Positions 1-23,379 are shown, counted from the stretch's first letter. The stretch: 64,000 bases of DNA from Amoebidium appalachense (GCA_963693365.1 CAVNZM010000004.1:4340001-4404000), one strand, 5' to 3'. Notes: generated by a model not told the origin, from the letters alone. Translations and numbers: made by a program.

Positions 1-572
1 TGCCGAGTAGTATGTCGACACCCCCTGGCTGGCCCCCAGCCCCAGCTGCAGCTCTGGCGGCGTCAGCGAGTACATACTGCCCGCTGGCGCCGTCAGCAGC
101 CGTGTTCTGCGGCCGCCCCCTCCCCCTCCCCCCCCCCCCTCCCCCCCCCTCCCCTCCTCCTCCCCCCCTCCCCCTCTCCCCCCTCCCCTCCTCCCCCCTC
201 CCCCTCCCCCCCCCCCCTCCTTCCCTCCCCCCCCCCCGCCACGACCACCATCCCCACCTGTCCCGCACGTCTTCCCACAGTTCCTGCATGGCCGGGCCCC
301 AGCCCTTTGCCTTCTGCAGAATGGCCTCCACACGGTCGGCAGGCAGCCCCGGCACAAACTTGCTGTCGCCAAACGCCTGCCAGTGGCGGCCCTGTGAGCA
401 CCCACCCACGTGCACCAGCCAGCCAGCCAGGGAGGGCACGCACATTGTAGTTGCCCATGTTGCCAAACACGGCTGCCGCATAGGCCATCATCGCCTCATA
501 GTCCCTCTCGCTCATTCCCGCAGCCAGGCAAGCCTCTGCCCCAGCCCGTCAGCTCCACCTACCCTTCATCCT

Positions 573-603
<31 letters not shown>

Positions 604-1144
604 CCCACCCCGCTCTTAACTATCATAACCACCATCCCCATGCACCACCAACTCCCGCCCCCCCTTTCCCCCCCTCCTCCTCTCTCTCTCACCATTCCTC
701 ACAACACCACAACAACATTGCCACCACCACCAATACCAATTACCACCTAACATACCCTTCAGCTGCGCCAGGGGTTGGGCCTCAAACAGCCGCATCAACA
801 GCGCAACAATGGGGGCCAATTCCCACGACACCTGAAGCGGCACCACCAATGCCCCACACCAGACCGCCCGGCTCAGATGGTGTGCATACCTACCGGACAG
901 CCCGCCACCTCAGCGATCTGCGCAAAATTCATTCTCCCCTCCCTCTCCTTCCCCCCCCCTTCCCCCTCCCCTCCACCCCCCTATCCCTTCTCCCTCCCCC
1001 CCCCCCCCCCCCCCCTCCCCTTGTTCTGCAGGGTGCCACGAACCGCCTCTCTGTATCCGTCAGGCGGCTGTAGGCTTCGCTGCAGTCCACGAAGGCTATG
1101 GGTGCGCCCACGGGCACGGCGTGGCTGGCCTGCAGCGCGTCCAT
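1..1144 (-). CDS. DPP3: dipeptidyl peptidase III, 5' exons, 3' truncated by window edge
   Basis: DPP III is a cytosolic zinc metallopeptidase that removes dipeptides from peptide N-termini. Exons read on the minus strand are 1144 to about 1046, about 863-756, 535-444, 391-258 and 106 to beyond base 1. Phases fit at the last three junctions (1, 0 and 2). The first exon begins MDALQ and contains FVDCSEAYSRLTDTERRF, matching the family start DCxEAFxxLSPTER. Exon 2 has SRAVWCGALVV. Exon 3 has YAAAVFGNMGNYN. Exon 4 has AFGDSKFVPGLP. Exon 5 has MYSLTPPELQLGLG then STYYS. This order matches the N-terminal lobe of animal DPP3 without gaps. The zinc motif HEXXGH would lie outside the window. The junction between exons 1 and 2 is unresolved: no ordinary GT donor gives the expected phase. 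The introns are G-rich on the sense strand. It is divergent from the gene at 2063. Confidence 0.88.
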
Positions 1145-1442
1145 GCTGGCGGGGTTGCGGCTGAGCGTACGTGTGCTCGGGAGCTATCCGATGGGTGCTG
1201 CGGAGCAATCTCATTGTGAGGTGGCTGGCACACGGTTCAAGCAGTTGTGGCTTTTGTATCATACAGTCACGCCTGGGCTAAAACAACGCTTGGTTTGCAC
1301 CTTGGGGGGTTGCTCAGATAGCCTCACCAGACAGCTGACAGCAAAGTAAAAGTAGTAATTGTGACAGCCTGACACTTCTCTTTTCTTCTTCTTTTTCTTT
1401 TTTTCATTGACCAGTGTTTGCTCGTTTTTTTTTTTTTTTTTT

Positions 1443-1600
1443 TGGATCGGGGCTCACAGCCAATCAATCGCGCCTTCTCCCCAGTGATGTACACTGAGTT
1501 CCCCCCAGACTTGACAGTTGAATAGATCTATTCGCGATATCTGATTGGTAGCCAATCTACGACCTATGATAAAATAACATGCTTTGATTGGCTATCGCAT
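1443..1600. promoter_or_regulatory. divergent promoter with four CCAAT boxes
   Basis: The spacer between DPP3 (minus) and the gene starting at 2063 (plus) holds four CCAAT boxes in both orientations: CCAATC at about 1459, CTGATTGG at 1541, CCAATC at 1552 and TTGATTGG at 1584. CTGATTGG is the core of the known NF-Y site. A T-run of about 20 bases lies at 1424-1443. The rest of 1145-2062 has no gene; from about 1910 to 2000 it is degenerate CA/CG repeat leading into the plus-strand gene. Confidence 0.5.
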
Positions 1601-2062
1601 TTTATGCAGGAATGCATTACAACAAGCCCACTTGAATCAAGGCCTCCTGTACATACAGGTGTAGGAGGCCTTGGCTTGAACTCCACTTCATCAACAACGT
1701 CCCCTTCATTTCCTGTTACCTTCCCCTTAGTGGTACCCACACATGACGCAGAATAGCTGTTAATAGCAGCCAGAAAGACGGCTGGTAACTCTTTTTGAGC
1801 CCGTGCAACTAACTGTTGACACGGCCACGCACGGTGCAATTTCACTTGCCTTGTCAACACCCCAGTTCCGGATCCCTTCACAGCATTATCCCGTTGGAAA
1901 CAAACAAAGACACACACGCACGCACGCACAAGCACACACGCACAAGCACACACGCACACACACATGCCCGCGCGCACGCAAGCACGTACGCACACACACG
2001 CTTACCTAGCCTTCCATTCAACTCAGTGGACTGACAGAGATTGCACGGATATTACTGGCACA

Positions 2063-8509
<6,447 letters not shown>

Positions 8510-8512
8510 ACA

Positions 8513-8640
8513 TGTTGTATATCTGCACGTGTGAGATATATGCTCATGTGGGAGCGCACATGATAGATTGCTTGTTTTAGTTGTATATCTACACGTGCGG
8601 GATATATGTCCGTGTGCAAATTCACATGATGTATTATTCG
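8513..8640 (+). repeat. two diverged tandem units of about 65 bases
   Basis: Each unit reads TTGTATATCT, CACGTG, GATATATG, TGTG and CACATGAT in order. Unit one is about 8514-8575 and unit two about 8580-8640. They lie directly after the stop of the 2063-8509 gene, perhaps in its 3' UTR. Confidence 0.6.
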
Positions 8641-12055
<3,415 letters not shown>

Positions 12056-12982
12056 TTAGTGGCTCTCTGCAGGCCGTGTCTCACATGGGCATTCTTCGTT
12101 TTCCTCTTCGCCATCTTCGCACGGGCACTCTTCACTGCTCCCGCTCTCGGAACTGCTTGTTCGCTCAATCGACACATCCGAAAGCTCCAGCCCGTTTTCT
12201 GGGAGCACATTTTCCTGGATTTCTTTTGGGGAATCGCAAGACACTGAATCCGATGCAAGGACGCTAGCTGACGGCGAGGATGGTTTCAGAAATTTTCCCG
12301 GTTTGTAGAAGTGCGTGTAAATCCTGCTCTCAGGGTGCACCTCCATTTCCTCCGTTTTAAATTTCCGGATCTCCTCGATTAGATCCTCAAGGTCTTTGCG
12401 GGTCTTGAACTTTGTCTTACCGTAACCCTTTCTTACGTATTTGCTTTTAGAATATGCCTTCTCGACGACCACCTCCTCGTTGAAAGAAACACGTGCTAAA
12501 GTGGTTGGTGTGCCCGGTGTGGGGGCGCTGGTTGTTGTCGTTTCGCTGCCGGTCGAGGACACAGACGACATTGTGGATTCGCTACCGTCAGAGAGGTTTT
12601 GAAAAGTTTCGCTAACTTGCCTTGAAAAAACGCAGGTGTGTGAGCGTGCAAAGGTTCCTTCTGTCTTCAGGCAGGAGCGGGCAGGTACTGCAGATGCGAT
12701 CCATTTTTTCGATGTCTTCTCTCGCAAAATTCGCTCTTGCTCTTTCCTGTTTAGCCTGTCCAGAAATGCTTGTGTTGTGCGGGGAAAATGCCTAGCCAGT
12801 GTGCTAAACGTTTTGCTCTCTTCAAAGATTTCATTGAAACGTTCGACTCCCTTTCTTTTGCCTGCACTTGAAGAGGAGCACTCGGTTGAAAACTCTATGG
12901 AACTCACTTTCGTAATGTGGTTGGCACTAAGAGTCTCGGGAAGAGAAGGGGACGAGGTCCCGGAAGCTACAAGGGTACCCAT
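12056..12982 (-). CDS. intronless orphan protein with PP1-docking RVxF motif
   Basis: Uninterrupted frame of 308 residues from the ATG at 12982; a frame reaching 13006 would need a TTG start. No family recognised. Residues 164-167 are RVSF followed by NEEVVV, the classic RVxF docking motif for the protein phosphatase 1 catalytic subunit. A basic, Tyr-rich stretch follows (KAYSKSKYVRKGYGKTKF), an arrangement known from several PP1 regulators. An upstream segment of about residues 44-90 is predicted helical and charged (FLDRLNRKEQERILREK). A Ser/Thr-rich linker covers residues 127-161. The C-terminus is acidic with two ECPCE-like repeats. There is no signal peptide or membrane segment, so it is probably cytosolic or nuclear. 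It is the only complete gene here without introns and without simple repeats. Function beyond PP1 binding is not inferred. Confidence 0.72.
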   Translation of the reverse strand: MGTLVASGTSSPSLPETLSANHITKVSSIEFSTECSSSSAGKRKGVERFNEIFEESKTFSTLARHFPRTTQAFLDRLNRKEQERILREKTSKKWIASAVPARSCLKTEGTFARSHTCVFSRQVSETFQNLSDGSESTMSSVSSTGSETTTTSAPTPGTPTTLARVSFNEEVVVEKAYSKSKYVRKGYGKTKFKTRKDLEDLIEEIRKFKTEEMEVHPESRIYTHFYKPGKFLKPSSPSASVLASDSVSCDSPKEIQENVLPENGLELSDVSIERTSSSESGSSEECPCEDGEEENEECPCETRPAESH

Positions 12983-15113
12983 ACTCGATACGAGTTTATA
13001 CAACAAAACTTGACACTAACACCACCACAATTCAAGGATTAGAGAAGCATCAGAATATACAAATAAGCTATGTTTTTAGCAACTTGCTTTGTCGGCGTGA
13101 ATTTGGATCCTTTGTGTGTGTGTAAAAACGTCCATCAAGGGGCTCAAATGACCAACATCGACTGAGTCTTGCCGTTTTATATATGAATCGGATCTGGACA
13201 ACCCCCGATGGTGGTTGAAACGCAGGAAGCCGTGCTCCAATGAAAACACATAACTAGAATAGTGGAATGAGATTTAAAGATGCTAACCCTGTTTAATTAA
13301 TATGGTTGGTTAAATTGAATTGAAGTCACGCTTGCATTTAGTTTAAAAACTGAAATAGCTCAAATGATTGGCTGATCAATACTCTTTTTATTAGCATCCC
13401 ATGCATACCCCCGAGACTAACAAGAGGAATCGCAAGACCTCAAATCCTTATAAGTATATTTAATATTTGCTAGTTTTAGGTAGATTTGAGCATAAAAAAA
13501 TATTAAAAAATATAAATTAACATTATAAAAATGTTTTAAATGTTTAAAAGTTATTGTTTGTATAAAACTCATTATGCCTACATACTAAAGATGCAGTGTA
13601 TTTGTTTTCAAAGTGTTTACCGAACAAATTTATCGGGGTTCTGAGTCTAGCAGGTGATACATACCGTCGACGTCACATGTTCACGGCCACTGGTCCACGC
13701 TTGTAGTATGCTGGTAGGATATATGTTCCCGTACATTTCACTGATTTTCATAAGAACATATCCTTCAATAGAATTAGAGAGAGGGAGAAAAACATATTAT
13801 CGAAAACAGGCCTTAATAAACTGCAAGTAATAAACCAGTTGGTCGGTGTGGACTCCGTCATCCTTGGAGCACACCGCCGGGCTATCGAGGCTCCTATCTG
13901 AGCAGGATCGGATTCGTGCACCAAAAATGACACATCCAATGGTTACCGGTATACCATTGATTTGATGCAAAAGCACTTCAATATTAATTCGTTAATATTT
14001 CATTAAAATTATATTATGATTGATTGTGCTCATGTTCTAATCTCTATTCATCAGATAAAAAGCTTTAAGTACATAGTGGCCTAAAAGGAATGGCATTGCC
14101 CCCAGGGTACATTGGCGTGTCCTAGAATCTCGTTCCTATTGGTCCGGCGGACCCACTGTTCAGTGCTACATTGGGAAAAATATTCTACTATAAAGTAAGC
14201 CCATAACCTACACATAAAAACTAAACAGAAAAGAAGTTTGTTATAACGATTAAATTCGAGAGAGTGAGAGATGGTTTCAAAGAAGACTACACGAACCTTA
14301 TCTATTACAGAAGCTGTGGTTCGCACTTCCTATTGGGTGCTAGTGATTTTCGCTGGAATGTGGATCTTTGAAATAACAAAAGCTACTGTACTTGCTCGAC
14401 GGTTGTTCGGTGAAGCCCGCCTTCAATGAATGCCCATTATAGTAGCAAAAATAAGCTAAGCTACTTAAACTTTTGAGACCTTTTTTTTTCATGGGATATC
14501 AGATAGACTAACTCTTGAAGTTACTTTCGAACTTGTGGCTTGGGCGATACATGGCAGTTCAGATACTCACGCAGGTGATTCCAGATTGAACACAAATCAT
14601 GAAGTAGTTTTGTAAATCTAGCTAAAGGCATTCTGATTGGATACAGTCCGTTCTCTCTAAGTGACCAATAAAGGCAACGGCCCACAACAACCGCCGGCGC
14701 ACTTCCAGACGTCGACTTCGAGTCCCTTCTCTTCCTTCGTGTGTGCGGTCGCTTTGCAACTGTCTCTAAAGAACATTTAGGGGGTTTCACACGTGTTTTT
14801 TGGGGTGGAAAAGGGTAGTTTATGGGTTTCAACAGAAAATCTTATGCTATAATAGTATAGAGTACAGAGCGTTGCTGTTCCGTTTGCATATGTTCCCTCT
14901 TTTTGTGTGGTGCTAAGGGTTTGGTGACAGCCCGCGCGACCCTTAGTTGTACCATATCATTAAACTTCTGTGCCATATAGTTTTTTGACTCCAGAAGCCC
15001 AGATCTTGCACCTTGTATTACGCAATAGCTTAGAGAAATATCACACGCCAGAGTTGCACCTCAAGTGCATCACCTCTTAAAGGAAACCAATTCCGAAATT
15101 CCTGTTTAGAAAA
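12983..15113. other. AT-rich intergenic region with CCAAT-type sites
   Basis: This is the least repetitive part of the window; no long tracts and no convincing gene. TGATTGG at 13365-13371 lies 380 bases upstream of the minus-strand ATG at 12982. CTGATTGG at 14633-14640 and CCAAT at 14665-14669 lie about 450-480 bases upstream of the plus-strand ATG at 15114. Very AT-rich DNA lies at 13440-13560. Confidence 0.6.
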
Positions 15114-16646
15114 ATGTCGGCCCTAGGTGTTCCCGCGCGACCTCGTTCCAGTTCCATTGGTAAGTATGCCTCACTTAGAAGCCCGCCTTAATATTCTCTG
15201 TAACGTATCCTTTATATTATTCATTTCTTTCCCTCCTTTGAATTTTGTGCCTGGAGGACCTTATTTCTCTAAGTCCTATGTTCTAGTGAGTGGTTGAGCC
15301 ACGTCCCCGGAAAGTCCCTTTACTTTTCCTGTTTGAAGAACATGACTTCTGCAAAACCTATGCGGGTGGTTAAGCTGCGTTGTGTGCCCACAGAAAACCG
15401 AAAGAATAAGGACTTGGCACTCGGGACGTCACCCGTCGACATACGTTTGGCAGGGTTTGTGCCGGTGAGTAGAAACTGCCACTTCTCTCTTTTCCTTGCT
15501 GATACCCTGAGAACTCTCTCTGTCTGTTCACGCAGGATTATGAACAATAACGTCGCTAGGACTTGCTATGCACTTCACGCTTAACCCCCCCCTCCTCCTT
15601 TCCTCCCTTCATTGGTTTCTCCCCCCCCCCCCCCCCCCCCTCCTCCTCCTCCTCCCCCCTTCCCCCAAAACACCCAAAACACACACACATACGCAAACAC
15701 CACCGCTTAATGATGTGGTTGGCTTAAGACCCCCAAGAAACAGGCTTTGTTCAAGTTGCACATCCTACGTGCTCACTCATGTACATTATATTATATTCCT
15801 CACCATTTCCCTTTGTCACTGGGTGATTGTTCTTTGTGCCGCGTGACACATTCTAGCCCACCCTCCTCCGACTCTTGGGCATAACCCCTTGAGTTGTCTT
15901 CTGGACCTGCAGTTTACCTGCTCACTGGTGGTGTAACCTTTTCCGTGCACCACTGGAAGATATTCTTGATTATGAGGTGGTGGTGTATGTCTGGTTTCTT
16001 ACGTGTGGCGTTTCAGATTTTCGGTGCTGATGAGGATGGGGGTTCACGAACGGTAAGTGAAATATCGGCCCCCTTTTCTGTTCTCATCATTGTTTTGTGT
16101 TCTCTTGGGTCCTACACTTGTGTGCCTTTTGAGACCTTGAAAGCGCTTCAGGCTTGCCCTTAGGTTTTTTGTGTGCCGGTATTAGAGAGAGTCCACATAT
16201 CCTCAACTCCAGGTGAGTTAGCACAGAAATTAAAACTGGTTTGCATGCCAGGGATAGTACGGTGACACTATGCAAGCCAAAGAGAAAATACGGCAGTTTC
16301 CCCTCGTTTCCAATACAGTGTGTGCTCTGTTGTTCCACTCCCGTCGATCGTTCCCTCATCCCGCGTCCATCCACCGATCTTCCTCACAGATCTTTTTCTG
16401 TCCCTGTTCTCTTTTAGCCTCTCTGTCCCCACTGCATACTCTCACTACCACATCACACAGACATGTTGTTCCACCCATTCCCCACCTCCCCCTTCCCTCT
16501 CCCCCGCCCCCGCCCCCCGTGTGATGGCCCCTGCAAATTCTGCTTGCTCTCTGTTTGTTCGTCATGCATGCTAATTTATGGACGCTGCTTTGTTCGTCGT
16601 CGTGTCTCTCCATGTACCCCTTGCTCTCTCATTTTAGATACATGGC

Positions 16647-16681
<35 letters not shown>

Positions 16682-16988
16682 GCGCGCGCGCGCGCGTGCA
16701 CACACACACACATCCTTGCCGTTAAACAAGTTCTGTCAGTCACCTCCCCGCTAACCCGCTCCCCCCCCCCCCCCCCCCCCCCCCCCTCCCCCCCTCCCCA
16801 TCGTTCTTGTATCCCTTTCCAATTTCAAGGTGTGTATCGATGCTTTGTATCTGCGAGTCATTGTCTTCAACCTGTGTGTTTGAACATCTGGGTTTCTCTA
16901 GGTGTGCTTGTTCTGCACTGGGTGTGTGGGTATGTCACCGTATGTGGAATGTTCCAGTATGACCTGTCGTGCCCTGAACTCCTATCTC

Positions 16989-17026
<38 letters not shown>

Positions 17027-17058
17027 CACACACACACGCACACGCACGCACACGCACG

Positions 17059-17102
<44 letters not shown>

Positions 17103-17525
17103 CCCACGCTTCCACCCCCTCCCTACAATGGGTACTGTGGATGAGTTTAACCCTCTCTGCAAATAGAATTTGCCTACATTGCACAATCGTTGTGTGTTTG
17201 TGTCTATGTGTGGGTGTTTCCATCATAAGCCTTGTACATCATACGTGCAGCACATCCTTAGCCCCCTTTACTGCTGAAAATGGACTCCTTTCATTCCCCC
17301 CCTTTACCCCTCTCCCCCCTCCCCCCCCCCCCCCCCAGTTTCTTATTCCCGTCTGGTGTTTAATCGTTTTTTGCCCGTGCTGATGTACTTTCCTCTCAAG
17401 GGCATACAACATCCCCCCCCCCCCCCCCCTGCCCCCTCCCTCCGGTGCACACAGACACACCCACACAATACATCTTATTGCATGCCTTTATACCGCTAAT
17501 GTTAACCGTGAGCGCGCATGCACAT

Positions 17526-17579
<54 letters not shown>

Positions 17580-19819
17580 TTCCTCCCACCAGAGCATTGG
17601 CATGAGCAACACACACACCGTACGCCGTGCTGTCCCATCCTCTCTTGTTCTCTACACACATGCCCAAAACCAACACACACATACATATCTACCCGCCACA
17701 TCAACCACCGCTTCACCCAAAACATCCAATATTCCTAATATCACTTTTCCTTTACCTTTACACAGGGGGGGAGAAGCCCCCCAAGCCCCCGTCTCCGCTC
17801 TGTTTCCCCCCACGGTAGCCCCAGGAGACAACGTCGTGCCATGTCGCCATACAGTAGGGGTATGGGGGACACAAGTGCGGGGAGTGAGAGTGTGTCTGTA
17901 TCGCGTGTGACTGTGCGCCCAGGCAGGAACGAGCTCGATGATAGTGAGATGGATTTGGGAAATATGCAAGGGCCTAGCATTGTGCAAGGTGTGTGAGGTG
18001 TTCGGTGCAGAATCTTCTCTCCTTCCCCCCTCTCCCTCCACACACACATGCACGCACGCACGCATGCACGCATGCATGCACAGACGCACATACGCACGCA
18101 TGCGCGCGCGCACACACACACATGCTCACACACGCAGCACACACACACACACACCGACATATGCATGCAGATAGGCATGGGCTTATAAATGCACGTTCGG
18201 AAGCGCGCGTGCACTCACACACACACACGGACACGCACAAGCACACGCACACACACACGAACGGACACATCTGCACACACCTATCCTTATGCATCAACCC
18301 CCTCGAATACTGTGGATAACTTCTGCCCCCGTGAGAATGGGCTCTGCCTTTTGTGTATACTCTTTATGTGTGAGTTGCACCCTGCATTGTGTAATTGTCC
18401 GTTATGAATGTGTACTTCTTACTTGATAACACATTCTCCCCCCCCCCCCCCCTCCCCCCCCCTCCCCTCCTTTCCGCCTCTGCATTGATCCTTCCTCCCT
18501 CTCCACCCCTCTCTCCCCTCTCTTACCGTTGCCTGCACGTGCTCCATGCAGGCCTTATCACTTTCCCTTTCTTTCCCCTCCCCCCTCCCCCCCCCCTCCC
18601 CTCCTCCCCCCTTTCTGGGGGAACAGGATGCTTTGCCATTGTCACGAATGCTATCAAAGTTGACTCTTGCAAGTAACTCGATGTGTTGCACGTTGTCATA
18701 TTGTACATAGTCTTGTGCGTTTTCCTGCCCCCCCCCCCCCCAGACATCTTTACTTCCATGCAACCGGGCATGGTTGCTCTGTGTCGTGCATCTGTAAGCA
18801 CATACGCGTTTGTCGCTGCACTGCATTAGTTTGCACACACATCTTCACCGTTTTGCTCACCTTGCTTGCATAAGCAACCCTGCTCGTCTTTGATCAAGAC
18901 GGGTTGACCCACCCAAGTTCAGTTGATGCTGCTGTCTGAGTTGGAGCGTCGTATATACGCTGGCTAAGGGGTCGAAACTCAGACGCAATTGATGACTTGG
19001 GCCCTCCCTGAGGATGGGCTCTGCTTATGACACATACTGTGCGCATGGCTGATGCTGCATACTTGAATGTTTGCCTTTGCATGTGTCCTGCACCATGCTT
19101 CTCATCGTCTATGCGTACTTCGTACTGTGTTCCGCATTCAAACCCCCCCCCCCCCAAAAAAAAAAAAAAAAGAAAAAGGGGGGGGGGGGGGGGGGTGCTC
19201 CTTTCTGACCGTTTTTAACCTACCTGTGTTTCCTGTTATTTCCTGTTATAATTGCCTTTTGGTTTGTCATTGGTATTTTCTTTTTGCTTTGCACTCAACT
19301 TTGGTGGGGCTGCTGGCTGGAGAACACTCATGCAGTATGTGGCACATTCACGGTTTCTCGGTTTTTTTAGCGGGTGGGCGGGCAGGCTGGCTGGTGTGTA
19401 AGTGTTTTCTGATGTCGTGTGGGGTGTTGAAGGGGTGGGATGTACGTGGTCGGTGTTTGTTGTTAGTCAAGATAGATTTCGTTTCGGTTGGATCATCCAC
19501 CTTAGGCAACTGACGAGCGCATGAGGGGGAGAGGAATAGCAGTTCTGCTGCTACGGTGTATGAGTGGCCTTGTGTGGGTTTTGGGAAGTTCATGCATGCA
19601 TGCAGTTGCTGAGTGCGAGTGTGTGCTGCGTCTTATGAGAGAAGATTTATTGTGTGAAGTGCATGGTGTTTTTTGTTTGCGATGTTGGTTGGTCCTTGCT
19701 CTTGTAGACACAACTCTGTTTCTGTGTCGGTCACATTTCCAAGGAAAAAGGCCAGCAGTCCACTCACTTCTTTTATCATGATATGGAAGAGAAGTGTTGT
19801 GTTCTAGGCATGCACGCGC

Positions 19820-19854
<35 letters not shown>

Positions 19855-19887
19855 ACATCTCTATATACACACACATACATCTCTATG

Positions 19888-19944
<57 letters not shown>

Positions 19945-20140
19945 CACCACACACATCTCTATGTACACACACATACATCTCTGTGCACGCACACGCACAC
20001 GCACACGCACGCGCGCACACACACACACGCAAACACGCACGCACGCGCGCACACACACACACACATATACACGCACGTACGCACGCATGCACGCGCGCAT
20101 CTGCATGCACACATCTATACACGCAGACACAAACACACAT

Positions 20141-20191
<51 letters not shown>

Positions 20192-20998
20192 AGGCTGGCA
20201 GTCCATTCTCTCCTTTGTGCTCGATCTAGAAGACATCACCATTCCGTCCCTCCCCCTCCCCTCCCCCTCCCCCCCCCCATCTGAGTTGGGTTTCGTTACC
20301 GAGGGGAATAGGTCGAAACTCGGGTACTGTGGATGACGTGGGCCCCCCCTGAGGATGGGCTCTGCTTATTATGCATACTCTTTATGTATGGCTTGCATTC
20401 TGCATCGTGTTATCCGTTTGTTCTTGTGTACTTCGCACTTTTTGACGCATTCAAACCCCCCCCCCCCCCCCCCCCCCCCGCCCCGCGCCTCCCCTCTTTG
20501 CCCCCTTTGCTTTTCCTTTTTTCTAACAGAACATATACGACACAGACCTTGCACCCAGTGCGGAGCTAGAGATAGGCATACCTTCTACAGTCAGTTCCCG
20601 TCTGTCCAGAATCGGTGAAAGTAGGCCGGCATTCAAGCTGCCACCACCAGGTTGGTTGCTTGTTCTCTTGTGTTTTTCCTTCGCTTCCACCCCCCTCCGT
20701 GACTTTTTTCTCCTCTGTTGTTTTTTGCTTTTTCTTTTTGAAGTGTGTGTATGTGTGTGTGTGTTTTTTTTTTTTTTTTTTTTTTTTGGGGGGGGGGGGG
20801 GGGGGGAGTGGGGGTTGCATGAGGGGGGGGGGGGGGGGGGGGGGGGCTTTGTTGGCTCGTTTTTTTTTTTTCTTGAGCGAATGTATGTGTGGTATTTTGG
20901 GCTGTCTGACGTTTGGGGTGCTTAGTTTCAATGGGCCTATGGTGGTGGTGTTGTGTTTGTTTGTGTGTGTGTGTGTATGCATGCATGTGCAGCACGCG

Positions 20999-21065
<67 letters not shown>

Positions 21066-21819
21066 AATGGTATGGGGGATGGGGGGGAGGGTTGAGAGGA
21101 TATATTTCTGGTCCCGATGACTAGTGTTTGGAGCGTGCTTAGGGTAATGTCCAGGTGTGGTGTATTTTGTGTCCACGTAAACGACCAAGACTAGCTGTGT
21201 GTCTCATGTACATAGGTATCGTGCATGGGGTATGTTGTGCAGGTGAACGTCTGCGTCTGTGCCGGTGGGTTGTTTTTGGTGTGATTTTTGGCCACCCGTT
21301 TGTGCGTGTATATGTGTGTGTGTGCCTATGTGTGTGTGTGTGTGTGTGTGCATGTGAGTATCCCTTGTGCATGCCCGTGTATACACCTGTGTGCCCACCT
21401 GTAAGTATCCTTCAACACATACATGGCGTGTGAGTGATCATGATCGTATACATCCGCTCTTTTTCAAATCCAAGCTGACATTTCCGTACACCTCGTACCA
21501 CGCACAGAGAGAGCACACATTATGGACACAGACACAATTCTCTCTTCGTCATGTCCAGTCAATGCAGACACAAAACCGGAAGTCTACAAGTGGCCCGTAC
21601 CAGAGGTATGTGAACCTCCCCCCACCCCCCCCCCCCCCCCCCCCAACAAAAAAAAAAGACCCAAGTCTTGATGTCGTTGGCATATGTGCTATAACCAAGT
21701 TGTTGTTTAACCTTTCCCATCACTTGCTCTCTTCTGCTCTGTGTGCACCCCTCTCTCACCACCTTGTTTATGCGTTATTGAACCTATGAATGCATCGACA
21801 TATCGACTAGTGTGGTGTG

Positions 21820-21901
<82 letters not shown>

Positions 21902-22884
21902 CGCGCGCGCGCCGCGTCCGCGCGCCAATGTGTGTGTGTATGTGTGTGTGTAAGTGTGTGTACGTGTGTTTGTTGGGGATCTGGACACGACAGCACGAGA
22001 AGGGGATTGTCAGGATAAGATAGAGAGCAGGGGGCGGGGGGGAGGGGGTAGGGGGGGAGGGAGGTGAAGAGAGAGAGGGGGGGAGAGTATGTATGTATGT
22101 TTGGGGGTGGGGATGGTAGTGGTGGTTGGGGGGGGACGGGGGGGGGGGGGGGGGGGGGGGGGGACTTGTTGGGGTCATCTGGGAATACTTCAAAAAATAT
22201 TAAGTAGCAGTACCCGCTGTCACTCTTAAGTATTCACCCCTCTTACATGCACCCAACCCACCCCACCACCCCACCACACACAAACATACAAACATCTATT
22301 CAGGGCGATGCGCGGTCAACGCACGAATGGCTATTTGGCGGCCGCTTATGGGAGCTGGCGCAGAAACGAAAACGCGAAACGGGAACTGCAACACCCACAT
22401 ACATTCTCAGTGCGTCAAACACGCCAATAGTGCAACACAGCCAACCCATAAACATGCGCGCAGGGCTAGGTCACACGGCGGCGGATTTAATGGCGAGGGA
22501 TGAGGATTTACCCGGGGATGACGTCACTGATAGCGATAGCGACGTGGAGATGGCTGGGGTTAAGCAGGGGGGAAACGGGGTAAACTCCGGATCAGGACAG
22601 TTTAAGGAGGGAGGCTGCGCCGCTGGGGTTGGGGTTTCGGTGGTGGGGGTAGGCGTAGGGGTAGGGGTGGGAGGATGTGTTGGAGCTGGTGTAGACGTAC
22701 ACAGACACGTACAGCAGGAAAGGGTGGATGCAGGGGAGGGGGAGATGGAGGTGGAGGTGGGTGGAGAGGGGGGGGGACGGGGGGGAGGAGGGGCCGTGGC
22801 AAAAGATGGTTGACTTGGACAGTTCGGTGGTGGGGCTGGAGACGGTGGCACCGGCGGAGGATAAGGATATACCTATGGCTGCAG

Positions 22885-22958
<74 letters not shown>

Positions 22959-23221
22959 AAAGGGAGTGGGGGGGGGGGGGGGGGGGGTTGTATGTTTTGT
23001 TTTGGGGGGGAGGAGGGGGGAGGATTGAGAGAGAAAGATGGGTGGATGGGGGGAGGGGGAGGGGGGAGAGAGGAAGGGGAAGTGATGGTGATGATGTGTT
23101 TGGAAGAGAAAGGGGGAAGAGGAGGACGGGGGAAGGACGGGACGGGCAGTGAGGAGGAGGGGGATGGTGCGGAGGGGGGGGGGAGTGAAGGAGGATCTTC
23201 GTGAAGGTCGGGCATGTGAAA

Positions 23222-23276
<55 letters not shown>

Positions 23277-23348
23277 GTTTATTGTGGGTGCTAGGGGGGA
23301 GGAGGGGGAGGGGGGTAGAGAGGGAGAGGGATGGGTGATGGTGTGTGT

Positions 23349-23379
<31 letters not shown>

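Noticed and set aside
12983-13006. Upstream extension of the PP1-motif protein to 13006
   Set aside because: It needs a TTG start; the ATG at 12982 is a normal start.
15538-15552. Exon after the acceptor at 15537 reading DYEQ then stop
   Set aside because: It would end the protein at 43 residues; skipping to 16017 keeps phase and joins further coding exons, though an alternative short form is possible.
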